Shown: positions 10,216 through 17,984, counted from the first letter of the stretch. The stretch is 64,000 bases of DNA from Streptomyces iconiensis (GCF_028657195.3 NZ_JANCPR020000036.1:1-64000); one strand, 5' to 3'. A program made the numbers and translations. Notes: a model not told the origin generated them from the letters alone.

Positions 10216-10638
10216 ATGGAAAACGATTCGCAAATCCGTCGGCAGACGAAAGTGCGCTGGAGCGATGAGGATTTCACCATCCGGAGCGTCACCATAGAGC
10301 AGTTGCTCGACATCCAGCGTGCCGACGTCACGCAAGGATGGAGTAGGCGCTGGTCGTCAGAAGAAGAGCTGCTGCGACAGGTGTCACCAGAAAAGAAGAT
10401 GTTCCTCTGTCCCCTCTTCCGAAACGGCGGCCCCATCAACTCCCCGGAGTCCTATCGTTGCTGGCTTTGGTTCACCATAAACCAAGAGGTTGAACCCAAG
10501 GGAGTCACACTTCTCGACGTGGGCAAAGATCTTTACTGGACGCTGCCCGAGATGTCCACGGAAAGCGACCTCAAACGGGTCATCAGCATCATGTTCAACG
10601 GCGTCACGCATGGGTGCCGTTTCGAGTCCATTTGGTGA
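10216..10638 (+). CDS. Probable immunity protein for RHS toxin 1
   Basis: A 140-residue soluble acidic protein with no family I can name. It begins 12 bases after the toxin stop, with GGAGAT as ribosome binding site before ATG 10216, and has the lower GC of toxin-immunity cassettes. Immediate position after the toxin tail is the normal place of the cognate immunity gene, which is the only basis for the function. It is Trp-rich (SRRWSSEEELL, CWLWFTINQE), so a compact alpha/beta fold is likely. Confidence 0.65.
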   Translation: MENDSQIRRQTKVRWSDEDFTIRSVTIEQLLDIQRADVTQGWSRRWSSEEELLRQVSPEKKMFLCPLFRNGGPINSPESYRCWLWFTINQEVEPKGVTLLDVGKDLYWTLPEMSTESDLKRVISIMFNGVTHGCRFESIW

Positions 10639-10839
10639 GGAGTCATCCACGGATAGAGAGCCCGTTTAATGAATGACCGGGTACAAGAAATGACCTACCT
10701 CGTCATGGAATGACAGTTGATGTGACCACGTGGCTCGCGGTGCGCCACTGCAACGCGAGTAGTTCAGCATGATTCTCGACGTTACAAAGGGGCCCCAACT
10801 CACTTGCCGACACACCTCATGATTAGCACAGGGGCCACA

Positions 10840-11166
10840 ATGCAATACGAACCTGTTCCCCCCTTACTTAAACAGGAAGCCGAAGAACGCTTTTCTGGTG
10901 GTGACTCAACGGTCATCGTTGAAACGCTTCTTTCGGTCGCACTCCATTCACCCGACCGGGACTGGGCAGAGGCATGGATCGTCCACTTCTCCCACCATGA
11001 GGCATCGGATGTGAGACGTGCCTGCGCCGTCGCGTCAGGCCACCTTGCTCGACTACACCACTGCATCGGAGAGGCCGGACTAGCGGCTGTCCGTAGGCTG
11101 ACCGAAGACCCTGACGTATCCAGCTCAGCCCTCGAAGCACTTGAGGACATCGAGATCTTCACCTAG
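10840..11166 (+). CDS. HEAT-like immunity-type protein with a TTA codon
   Basis: A 108-residue helical protein whose middle (DVRRACAVASGHLARLH, then GLAAVRRLTEDPDVSSSALE) looks like two HEAT-type helical repeats, a form seen among immunity proteins behind polymorphic toxins. ATG 10840 is preferred; a TTG at 10804 would add 12 residues. The gene contains a TTA codon at 10864-10866, so like the RHS gene it should need the bldA tRNA. About 200 bases without a visible gene separate it from the preceding immunity gene. It is probably an extra, non-cognate immunity gene kept from an earlier toxin tail. Confidence 0.6.
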   Translation: MQYEPVPPLLKQEAEERFSGGDSTVIVETLLSVALHSPDRDWAEAWIVHFSHHEASDVRRACAVASGHLARLHHCIGEAGLAAVRRLTEDPDVSSSALEALEDIEIFT

Positions 11167-11227
11167 AAGTTCTCGCCTAGTATGCCGAATTCCTTCGGAA
11201 CAGGCCGTCAGGCGGAATGCGGCTGCG

Positions 11228-11323
11228 ATGTCGACCAGGCAATGGGACATCGGCGACTTCTACATCCAGGACGATGGCCAGGTAGTGAAGATCCTGGAGA
11301 CCGGCATCTACGACATCTCGTGA
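11228..11323 (+). CDS. Short ORF, possible immunity gene remnant
   Basis: A 31-residue frame beginning MSTRQWDIGDFYIQDDGQ, with protein-like composition but no clear ribosome binding site. It lies between two immunity-like genes and may be the N-terminal remnant of another. It may equally be noise. Confidence 0.25.
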   Translation: MSTRQWDIGDFYIQDDGQVVKILETGIYDIS

Positions 11324-11361
11324 AGGGACCGCCCCGCCCAATCCCGGCGGAGACGCCGACA

Positions 11362-11601
11362 ATGATAAGGAACGCCACTCAAAAGATATGTGGGCAATTG
11401 AACGGGGAAGGGCATGTGAGAGTGACGGGCCAGCGCTTGCGCTGCTGCGTATGCGGCTGCGACACGGCCGACGGGACAGACTACGTGCGCCTCGAACTCA
11501 CCACGGAATACGTCGCCACTCGCCAATGGCTGGGCGCCCACGCTGCCTGCCTCAATGGTGTCCTGGCCCCCGGTTTCAGCGTCGAGGTGCACCTGATGTG
11601 A
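11362..11601 (+). CDS. Small Cys-rich protein in the immunity array
   Basis: A 79-residue protein of unknown family. The cysteines cluster (RLRCCVCGCDTADG, later AHAACL) in a pattern that could bind zinc. ATG 11362 is preceded by a purine-rich stretch, and the next gene starts 10 bases after its stop. It belongs to the lower-GC stretch behind RHS toxin 1, where immunity genes accumulate. Function is unknown. Confidence 0.45.
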   Translation: MIRNATQKICGQLNGEGHVRVTGQRLRCCVCGCDTADGTDYVRLELTTEYVATRQWLGAHAACLNGVLAPGFSVEVHLM

Positions 11602-11611
11602 CGGGATACAA

Positions 11612-12065
11612 ATGAAGTACGTCGCCGTGAAATGGGACCCAGAATTTCGCGGGTTCAGCATCGACCCCACCCACTACGAGGATGAGCTGCCCGCCCTTTT
11701 GCCCGCATTGCCCCCCCGGTGCCCGCGCCTTCGCCGCGGAACCCGGGCACTACAATTTCAGCGACCTCCGGTGTGTGAAGGATCTGCGACTTGAGAAGGT
11801 CACCACTCCCGCCACCAAGAAGGACACACTGTCCCTTCGGTTCTCTCCGAATCAGTGGAAACATGAAGAGGGCCTGCTGCTCCGCTATTTTGCCATAACC
11901 CGCTTCGAGCTGGAATTCAAGCGTGGGGCCGACTGGATGAGCGACGAAGCGATCCTCATGGACGAGATTCTGCCCCGCAAGAACGGCGGCTGCTCCCACG
12001 AGATCGAGCTCTCCGACTCCCGGATCCGTATCGAGTGCGAAGACCTAACGGCACACTGGTCCTGA
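11612..12065 (+). pseudogene. Immunity-like protein, frameshifted in a C7 run
   Basis: ATG 11612 starts MKYVAVKWDPEFRGFSIDP, but the frame breaks at the seven-C run 11711-11717 and ends at 11794. Removing one C restores a 150-residue protein (LPPGARAFAAEPGHYNFSDL, ending LTAHWS) that reads to 12065. The restored protein resembles small streptomycete proteins found behind RHS genes; no named family is recognised. The homopolymer makes either slippage or a consensus error plausible. It is the last gene of the array before the convergent DUF397 genes. Confidence 0.55.
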
Positions 12066-12237
12066 ACCTGAATATCCTGGGCCACGAAGAAAACTGCACT
12101 ACCTCGTCGCCGAGCCCTCGTGCCTCGCCCCACAAAGAATTGCTACCGGCGCGGCTCGCCCCAGCATTCCTTTCGCCCGGCGAGGAGAGGCGTGAACACC
12201 ATCCCCGCGGAGCACAGTCCTCGCGATGAGCCCCGCG

Positions 12238-12477
12238 TCACTTGAGGAACCCCAAGAGGCCGGCCAGCGCCTGCGGGGTGAGGGTGAGCACGTCGGACGG
12301 GGCCTCGCTCTCACGGAGGAAGAGCGCACTCGCTCCCTCAGCCACCTCTACACAGTTGGGCGCGTCCTCGTCGCTGGAGAATGACGACTTCACCCATGTC
12401 AAGTTTTCCACGTCGACACCTTTCAGAGTTCGCGGGTCAGGCCGAGCACTAGATACCTGCCCCCCCATACTGTTCAC
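12238..12477 (-). CDS. DUF397 protein (cluster 1, copy A)
   Basis: A 79-residue DUF397 protein with the family core WVKSSFSSDEDAPNCVEV followed by a short beta-strand region and a helical tail. GTG 12477 overlaps the stop of the preceding DUF397 gene (GTGA). DUF397 proteins accompany XRE/DUF5753 regulators in WhiJ-type developmental clusters and are thought to bind them; some pairs behave as toxin-antitoxin-like systems (Scr1 type). It is nearly identical at its C-terminus to copy C at 12894. Confidence 0.85.
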   Translation of the reverse strand: MNSMGGQVSSARPDPRTLKGVDVENLTWVKSSFSSDEDAPNCVEVAEGASALFLRESEAPSDVLTLTPQALAGLLGFLK

Positions 12478-12668
12478 CGATTACCGCTCCGTCCCTTCAG
12501 GGAATTCAAAAGCCTTGCGAGGGCTCTTCGTTCCACATACAGAACTTGGGACGGTGACTCGCTCTCCCGAAGGAGTATGGACGCCCTCGTCGCGCCCAGT
12601 TCCAGGCAATTGGGAGCGTCACTCGAACCGGAGAACGACGACTTCTGCCACCTGATCGAGAGTGGCAT
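12474..12668 (-). CDS. DUF397 protein (cluster 1, copy B)
   Basis: A 64-residue DUF397 protein: IRWQKSSFSGSSDAPNCLEL, then SILLRESESPSQ and a basic tail. ATG 12668 (MPLSIRW) is chosen by comparison with copy D, which starts at the equivalent place. Its stop overlaps the GTG start of copy A. It is the paralogue of copy D at 13130-13324. Confidence 0.8.
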   Translation of the reverse strand: MPLSIRWQKSSFSGSSDAPNCLELGATRASILLRESESPSQVLYVERRALARLLNSLKGRSGNR

Positions 12669-12893
12669 GCGTGGCCTCCCGTTCGTTGTGCAGTGTTGAC
12701 TGGGTGACGCTCTGGGCCCCTGGTACGTCCAGAGCCACCCGTTCCACTCTGCCGAGTAGCCCTTGGCCACCGTGAGTTGGGGCCTGTGTCCAGGGTTGCG
12801 GGCCCCATTGCCAGCGTCAACGGGAGCGGCAGTCAAGCCAGAGGACAGGAAGACCTCCGACCCACGCGCAACGGCCCTCGCAGTGAGCCCGTA

Positions 12894-13133
12894 CTACTTG
12901 AGGAACCCCAAGAGGCCGGCCAGCGCTTGTGGGGTGAGGGTGAGTACGTCGGACGGGGCCTCGCTCTCGCGGAGGAAGAGCGAACTCTCCCCATCGGCCA
13001 CCTCTAGGCAGTTGGGCGCGTCCTCGTTCCCGGAGGACGAGGACTTCACCCATCCCCGGGGTTCCACGTCGATACCTTTCAATGTTCGCGAGTCAGCAGA
13101 GGCACCAGTTATCCGCTCCCCCATACCGTTCAC
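12894..13133 (-). CDS. DUF397 protein (cluster 1, copy C)
   Basis: A 79-residue DUF397 protein (WVKSSSSGNEDAPNCLEV), nearly identical to copy A over its last 45 residues. GTG 13133 overlaps the stop of copy D by GTGA, exactly as copies A and B overlap, which supports this start over the ATG at 13124. Confidence 0.8.
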   Translation of the reverse strand: MNGMGERITGASADSRTLKGIDVEPRGWVKSSSSGNEDAPNCLEVADGESSLFLRESEAPSDVLTLTPQALAGLLGFLK

Positions 13134-13324
13134 TGATTGCCGCTCCGTCCCTTCAGGGAATTCAAAAGCCCTGTGAGGACTCTTGGTTCCACGTCCAGAA
13201 ACTGGGACGGCGACTCGCTCTCCCGAAGAAGTATGGACCCCCTCATAGAGCCCAGTTCCAAGCAATTGGGTCCGTCACCCCCACCGGAGAATGACGACTT
13301 CTGCCACACGATTGCATCTGTCAT
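13130..13324 (-). CDS. DUF397 protein (cluster 1, copy D)
   Basis: A 64-residue DUF397 protein (MTDAIVWQKSSFSGGGDGPN) starting 10 bases after the stop of the XRE regulator gene, so it is the regulator-proximal member and the likeliest binding partner of that regulator. It is the paralogue of copy B and ends in the same LLNSLKGRSGN motif. Confidence 0.85.
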   Translation of the reverse strand: MTDAIVWQKSSFSGGGDGPNCLELGSMRGSILLRESESPSQFLDVEPRVLTGLLNSLKGRSGNQ

Positions 13325-13334
13325 GCACTGCCTC

Positions 13335-14186
13335 CTAGAGATTCCGTAGAAGTGACTGGATGAAGTCCCTGGAGTGCTTTTCCTCCAGAGACATCGACTG
13401 CACTCGATTGAGCAGCCTCTGGTACCGCTTGAGTTGTAGTTCCGCATCCAGAATCGCGGCCCCATGGTCTGCGTCAAGGTGAACGGTGTCGAGCTGAGGC
13501 ACGGGCCCGCCCATGTACAACAAGGAGTAGCCGATACCGGCGAACCCATCGATGTCGAAGGGGACAACCCGGAGATTCACGTGCGGGTACTCGGACATCG
13601 CAAGGATATGGACGAGCTGTCGCTTGGCAACAGCCCGGTCGGCGGCGCGGATGCGTAGGGCCGCCTCGTGGATCACCACGTCGTACGGCTTCGCCACCTC
13701 GGCACGCAGGACTTCCTGCCGACGCAGGCGGTAATGGACACGAGCATCGAGTTCACCGCGGGGCAATTCCGGCACCGAACGAGCGTAGATCGCCCGGATC
13801 TGCTCCTCCGTCTGCAACAGCCCTGGGATGCGCACGGTCTCGAACGTCCTCAAGTACGTGGCATGTGCTTCGAGTTCGGCCAAGTCAAGAAAGACGTCTG
13901 GCAGCGTTCCCCGGTACTCCTCCCACCAGCCACGCTCGCGCTCGGCGGCCATGCGCGCGAGCGCATCAATGAGGGCGTTGTCGTCACACGCGTATTGACA
14001 CGCGAAGTGGCGTACGCGATCCGGGCTGACACCGACCCGCGCGGCTTCCGTGTTGGAGAGTTTGGTCTGCGCGATACCCAACGCTCGCGCCGCCTCCTGG
14101 ACTGACAGCCCAGCCTTTTCCCGTAGCTTGCGCAGCTCGGCGGCAAGCCGTACCTGACGTGCGGTAATGACCTGGCGCGCTGGCAT
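13335..14186 (-). CDS. XRE-family regulator with DUF5753 domain (WhiJ type)
   Basis: A 283-residue regulator. Residues about 10-65 are a helix-turn-helix (LRKLREKAGLSVQEAARALG) and residues about 95-275 are the DUF5753 ligand or partner domain (IPGLLQTEEQIRAIYA). ATG 14186 is chosen; the frame upstream is not protein-like. It heads the run of DUF397 genes and is divergent from an ATPase-fold gene, the classic whiJ-like arrangement tied to control of development and antibiotics in Streptomyces. A near-perfect palindrome 56 bases upstream (14242-14257) is a candidate operator. The partner is probably the adjacent DUF397 protein. Confidence 0.9.
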   Translation of the reverse strand: MPARQVITARQVRLAAELRKLREKAGLSVQEAARALGIAQTKLSNTEAARVGVSPDRVRHFACQYACDDNALIDALARMAAERERGWWEEYRGTLPDVFLDLAELEAHATYLRTFETVRIPGLLQTEEQIRAIYARSVPELPRGELDARVHYRLRRQEVLRAEVAKPYDVVIHEAALRIRAADRAVAKRQLVHILAMSEYPHVNLRVVPFDIDGFAGIGYSLLYMGGPVPQLDTVHLDADHGAAILDAELQLKRYQRLLNRVQSMSLEEKHSRDFIQSLLRNL

Positions 14187-14241
14187 GTCCCCCTGCTCTC
14201 CCAGTGGTTGGTGCGAGCAGGTTACGCGACCAACTTGACCA

Positions 14242-14257
14242 GGGTCACATGTTACCC
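14242..14257. promoter_or_regulatory. Palindrome, candidate operator of the WhiJ-type regulator
   Basis: GGGTCACATGTTACCC matches its own reverse complement at 14 of 16 positions. It sits in the 236-base divergent gap between the XRE regulator and the ATPase-fold gene, so one protein bound here could control both. Confidence 0.45.
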
Positions 14258-14422
14258 ATACCTTGAGTGACGCGTCGCACACGCTGTGGAACCGCCCTGG
14301 AGCGAGCCCGGAAGCGCACCGCACCGTCACCCCATGACGGCCCGGCACTGCCACCACTCGACAGCGGGGCCACCGTTGCCCCGCACCAACTCACCCCCAC
14401 CTCCCTCACGTGGAGTCCCCGC

Positions 14423-14869
14423 ATGCCCGAAAAGCCCTGGGAATATACGCTGCACATCCCCAACGACCCCCGCGCGGTGCCGATCTGCCGCCGTACGCTC
14501 CGGCTCGTACTGGCCGCGCACGCGCTGCCGCACCTCTCCCACGATGCCGAACTGCTCGGCACCGAGCTGGTCACCAATGCCGTCACCCACACCAAAGGAC
14601 CCGTCGCGTTGCGGGTCCGCTGGACGGGAGCCGCTCTCCGCGTCGGCGCGTGGGACGCGGAGCCAACTCCGCCCATGCCAGGCCCCTTTGGCGTAAGGGC
14701 AACCGGCGACGGGGCCGAGGCCGGGCGTGGGCTCGCGCTTGTGCGGGCTTGCGCGGATGACTGGGGGTGGCATCGGCTGACCTACGCAGGGAAGTACGTG
14801 TGGTGCGAGTTGGCGGGCGTTGCGCCTCGTACCGGGGCGTCCGCGAACCGTACCGGGCCCAGAGCCTGA
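14423..14869 (+). CDS. ATP-binding protein, anti-sigma (RsbW-like) type
   Basis: A 148-residue GHKL-fold ATPase domain protein (HATPase_c_2). The N-box region is LLGTELVTNAVTHTKGPVAL, and AEAGRGLALVRACADDWG corresponds to the G2 region. ATG 14423 follows a weak purine-rich site. Such single-domain proteins act as anti-sigma kinases or regulators and are a standard member of WhiJ-type clusters, as with AbaA-like loci. Its target sigma or anti-sigma antagonist is not in the window. The call is firm at fold level only. Confidence 0.85.
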   Translation: MPEKPWEYTLHIPNDPRAVPICRRTLRLVLAAHALPHLSHDAELLGTELVTNAVTHTKGPVALRVRWTGAALRVGAWDAEPTPPMPGPFGVRATGDGAEAGRGLALVRACADDWGWHRLTYAGKYVWCELAGVAPRTGASANRTGPRA

Positions 14870-14920
14870 CGAAGCGCTACTGGGCCCGGTAGGGGGCGTA
14901 CCGCGTGGGGTTCAGCCGGT

Positions 14921-16048
14921 TCAGCCTGTGACCAGGCCCATGTAGGTGTCCCAGTTCCAGTTCGGGCCCGGATCGGTGTGGTCGTTTCCGGGGGCCTCGC
15001 TGTGGCCGATGATGTGGTCGCGGTCGAGGGGGATGCCGTGCTTGTCGGCGAGGTGGCGGGTCAGCTTGGCCGAGGAGCGGTACATGGCGTCGGTGAACCA
15101 GGACGGGTCGTCGACGTAGCCCTCGTGCTCGATGCCGAGCGAGGACGCGTTGGCGCTGCGCGCGTGGTACGCGGTGTCCGCGTCGCGGACCATCTGCGTG
15201 ACCTCGCCGTCGGAGGAGCGCACCACGTAGTGCGAGCTGACCTGCGCGTCGGGGTTCTGGAACCAGCTGATGGAGCCGGCGTACGAACCCTGCGTCACAT
15301 GGATCACGATCTTGCTGAGCGCCTCGGCGCGGCCCGCGGCGAAGTTGTTGCCGTCGGCGGGGACCCACACCGCGTCGGGGTAGTCCTCGCTACGGGTGCG
15401 CGGCCCGGAGGAGCCGGTGCCCTTCTTGACGGGGTCGACGTCCCGGGCCGTGACGGAGATCCGTTCGCCGCCGGGCGCCGTACCGCGTACGCCGTCGGAG
15501 AGGAACGTATAGACGCTGTCGGCGTACATCCGCGCCGCCGTACCCTTCGCGCCGCTGTACCGGGCGACGACCGGGTACCACGCGTCCACGTCACCGCGTT
15601 CGGCCGCCTTGAGCCCGAGACGGTCGGCGTGCTCGCGCAACACCGCTGCTCCGCCCTTGATGTTGGTGTCGGTGTCGCGCCGCAGTTCGGCCACGGGGCG
15701 GCCGGTGAGCTTCGCGGCCTGTTCGAGCGTGTTGCGTGACGGGTTGCTGACGAGGTGCATCACCCCGTACCCGTTGGCCTGGCTGGGCTTTCCTGCGTGG
15801 CCGTCGAAGTGCGTCTCGCCGTAGCCGACGGCGGCGAGCACATCGCGCGGAACGCCGTACTCCTCGGCCGCCGCATTGAAGGACTCGTTCATCGTCGGGG
15901 CCTGCGCCGGAGGTTCTGCCGTCGCGGAGGGGCCGGTGGCGAGGACGGCGGCTGAGGCGAGCACGGACAGTGCCGTGAGCACGGTGGCGCGGCCGGTCCT
16001 TCTTGTGCCGTCTCTCGTACTCTTCCTCGTGCTGGTGACTCGGGGCAT
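14921..16048 (-). CDS. Secreted N-acetylmuramoyl-L-alanine amidase
   Basis: A 375-residue exported cell-wall hydrolase. A basic start and hydrophobic stretch (ATVLTALSVLASAAVLATG) form the signal peptide. Residues about 50-210 resemble a lysozyme-like transglycosylase domain (VGYGETHFDGHAG, NGYGVMHL). Residues about 235-375 are an Amidase_2 domain: IVIHVTQG and HTDPGPNWNWD supply zinc ligands, and HIIGHSEAP is typical. It cleaves the amide bond between muramic acid and the stem peptide. ATG 16048 is used. The leader region upstream holds a ten-G run (16104-16113). It appears to be a single-gene unit. Confidence 0.88.
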   Translation of the reverse strand: MPRVTSTRKSTRDGTRRTGRATVLTALSVLASAAVLATGPSATAEPPAQAPTMNESFNAAAEEYGVPRDVLAAVGYGETHFDGHAGKPSQANGYGVMHLVSNPSRNTLEQAAKLTGRPVAELRRDTDTNIKGGAAVLREHADRLGLKAAERGDVDAWYPVVARYSGAKGTAARMYADSVYTFLSDGVRGTAPGGERISVTARDVDPVKKGTGSSGPRTRSEDYPDAVWVPADGNNFAAGRAEALSKIVIHVTQGSYAGSISWFQNPDAQVSSHYVVRSSDGEVTQMVRDADTAYHARSANASSLGIEHEGYVDDPSWFTDAMYRSSAKLTRHLADKHGIPLDRDHIIGHSEAPGNDHTDPGPNWNWDTYMGLVTG

Positions 16049-16103
16049 GGCTGCTCCTGCTGGTGGTGGGGGGAGCCGGCGGGCGCGCGCGCCGCCGACC
16101 TGT

Positions 16104-16113
16104 GGGGGGGGGG
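16104..16113. other. Ten-G homopolymer upstream of the amidase gene
   Basis: A run of ten G (C on the coding strand) lies 56-65 bases before the amidase start codon. It is the longest homopolymer noticed in the window and could change length by slippage, altering promoter or leader spacing. Confidence 0.7.
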
Positions 16114-16337
16114 ATGGAGCTGGGCGCCTGAGTCCGGTCAGGGTACCGATGTGGTAGGAGCATGACAACGACATCTACGCGCGTCCTGCTGTTCTCCGCC
16201 CCATCGTCCCATCGCCCCACCAACGAGTGACGGCACGTCAACTCCGCGCCGGGCGCGGCGCCCTTGGCGACCGCCGCGCCACTTCGCCACTCCGCCATCG
16301 CCCCGTTCCGCCGTTCCGCCGCCCCACCCACCACGCG

Positions 16338-16380
16338 CCTGACCCCCGTACGCCGTCGGGAACGGTGTACGGGGGTCAGG
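16338..16380. terminator. Inverted repeat downstream of the FG-GAP gene
   Basis: Perfect 14-base arms CCTGACCCCCGTAC (16338-16351) and its complement (16367-16380) with a 15-base loop, about 120 bases past the FG-GAP stop. No U tract; a plausible terminator. Confidence 0.5.
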
Positions 16381-16419
16381 GAACGGTGTACGGGGTCAGG
16401 GATCAACGCCCGCGCGCTT

Positions 16420-16502
16420 GCGAGGCACCTCCGTGCGCATGCGAGGCACCTCGCTGTGCGCTACCTCGCTGCGCGCTACCTCACACTGCGCGAGGGTCCT
16501 CA
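16420..16502 (-). repeat. Degenerate repeats around the FG-GAP gene stop
   Basis: Past the FG-GAP stop the minus strand repeats a unit of about 15 bases, TAGCGCGCAGCGAGG then TAGCGCACAGCGAGG, and resembles the gene's own last bases (CGCACACTGAGG, then CGCAGTGTGAGG). It fits the 3'-flank duplication pattern seen at other genes here. Confidence 0.5.
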
Positions 16503-17984
16503 GTGTGCGAAGGAGTCGCCCAGTTCGGCGCGCTTCTCGGGGAGGCCGAGCGTGGCGGGGCCGTAGGAGACGACGCCGTCGGTGGTGAGCCCGGAGGTGC
16601 TGCCGCGCAGCACCCAGACGGCTCCGGCGTCGACGGCCGAGGCGCCCGCGCCGTCCTCGCCGGGGGCGCCGACCGCGAGGTCGTCGCGTCCGTCACCGTC
16701 GGTGTCGTGGAGGGACAGGGCTGAGCCGAATCCGTCCCCGCCCTCGACGGCGCCGGGCACACCCGCGGTGCCCTGGTCGTAGTTCTTGGCGCCGGTGCCG
16801 GACAATCCGCCCTTGCCACCGAGGAGTTGGACCACGGCGCCGGCGTCCTTGCCCGCGGCGCCGCTGCCGATGTCCTCGCCGGGCACGCCGACGGCGATGT
16901 CCGCGTAACCGTCGCCGTTGACGTCACCGGCGCTGAGCGACTTGCCGAACTCGTCGCCGTCCTCGTTGACTCCCGGCACGCCGGCGCTGTTCTGGGTGAG
17001 CGTGGTGGCCCGCTTCGCGCCGGGGCCTTCGGGCGAACCGTAGAGGACCTTCACCGTGCCGTGGTCGTACGGCAGGTCCTCAAGGACGCCGCCGGGGACG
17101 GTACGGATGACGAGGTCCTCGTAACCGTCCTTGTCGACGTCCGCGATGACAGCGGTCGCGGCGTCGTCCACCTCCTTCGGCTTGTTGACGAGGCCGGTCT
17201 TGGAGCCGGTGAAGAACTCGCTGCTCTCGGACATCTCCTCGAAGGCGTGGGTGGAGACGAGGTCGTCGATCCCGTCGCCCGTGATGTCGCCCGCGACCAG
17301 GTCCTCGGGGTTGAACGTGTGCCCGGGGGTCACGCTGGCGGTCCGCGCCGACTTGCCGTCGCGCGTGAACGGTCCGTACATCGTCTCCACGTCGCCGCCG
17401 GAGGTCGAACCGGCGATGTCGGGCGTGCCGTCCCCGTCGAAGTCGCCGCTCGTGATGCTGCCGCCGCCCTTGCTGTCCTGGAACGCGCTGCTGGACGTGA
17501 GGCCCTTGCCCTTCTCGCCCCACAGCACGTGGAGGGTCCCGCCCGAGTTGACGGCGAGATCGGTGATGCCGTCACCGTCGAAGTCCCGGGCCAGGCTGCG
17601 GCCACCGAAGTTGTCGGTGCCCGGCATACCGAGGCTGTCGGAGGCGATCACCTGGCGGTTCGCGGTGTCGGCGCCCTTGGCCGAGCCGTAGGTGATGGTG
17701 AAGACGCCCACGCCCTTCTTGCCCGCGACCGTCGCGCCGGGGGCAGCGGCGACCGTGTCGGCGTAGCCGTCACCGTTGAAGTCGGCCTTCTCGGCGGCGG
17801 CGCCGGCCTTCTTGGCCTGAGCCTTCTTGGCCTGGGCAGCGGCTGCGGGCTTGCCGTCGTCGGTGGCCGCGCCCGCCTGGGTCATGGCGAGGGCGGAGCC
17901 CGCCACCAGCGCGGTCACTCCGACGACGCGCGCGACGGTGAGAGCAGCGGAGTTCCGCTGACGGGCCCTGTTTCCTTGACGCAC
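16500..17984 (-). CDS. Secreted FG-GAP repeat (integrin-like) protein
   Basis: A 494-residue exported protein. GTG 17984 has an excellent ribosome binding site (AGGAGGATCAA just before it), and the signal peptide follows (TVARVVGVTALVAGSALAM). After an Ala/Lys-rich linker come seven FG-GAP blades, each with a calcium-binding motif of the DxDGDGxxD kind: ADFNGDGYADT, RDFDGDGITDL, GDFDGDGTPDI, GDITGDGIDDL, ADVDKDGYEDL, GDVNGDGYADI and HDTDGDGRDDL. A seven-bladed beta-propeller is expected, probably for adhesion or scaffolding outside the cell. No enzyme domain is visible. It is divergent from the hydrolase gene. Confidence 0.9.
   Translation of the reverse strand: MRQGNRARQRNSAALTVARVVGVTALVAGSALAMTQAGAATDDGKPAAAAQAKKAQAKKAGAAAEKADFNGDGYADTVAAAPGATVAGKKGVGVFTITYGSAKGADTANRQVIASDSLGMPGTDNFGGRSLARDFDGDGITDLAVNSGGTLHVLWGEKGKGLTSSSAFQDSKGGGSITSGDFDGDGTPDIAGSTSGGDVETMYGPFTRDGKSARTASVTPGHTFNPEDLVAGDITGDGIDDLVSTHAFEEMSESSEFFTGSKTGLVNKPKEVDDAATAVIADVDKDGYEDLVIRTVPGGVLEDLPYDHGTVKVLYGSPEGPGAKRATTLTQNSAGVPGVNEDGDEFGKSLSAGDVNGDGYADIAVGVPGEDIGSGAAGKDAGAVVQLLGGKGGLSGTGAKNYDQGTAGVPGAVEGGDGFGSALSLHDTDGDGRDDLAVGAPGEDGAGASAVDAGAVWVLRGSTSGLTTDGVVSYGPATLGLPEKRAELGDSFAH

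Larger units (their letters stand above)
12238..13324 (-). repeat. Tandem duplication of a DUF397 gene pair
   Basis: Copies A+B (12238-12668) and C+D (12894-13324) are the same two-gene unit repeated with a period of 656 bases. Each unit is 431 bases long with the same internal GTGA overlap, and long identical nucleotide stretches occur at the ends of A and C. The 225 bases between the units hold no gene that I can see. Confidence 0.8.
16049..16499. other. Intergenic region between the amidase and FG-GAP genes
   Basis: 450 bases with no gene that I can support. It contains the amidase promoter region with a ten-G run at 16104-16113, an inverted repeat at 16338-16380, a direct repeat of GAACGGTGTACGGGGTCAGG type at about 16359-16400, and degenerate repeats before the FG-GAP stop. 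Confidence 0.6.

Noticed and set aside
5260..12065. RHS1 locus as an integrated mobile element
   Set aside because: No integrase, tRNA target or flanking direct repeats were found; lower GC is limited to the toxin tail and immunity genes, as usual for RHS loci.
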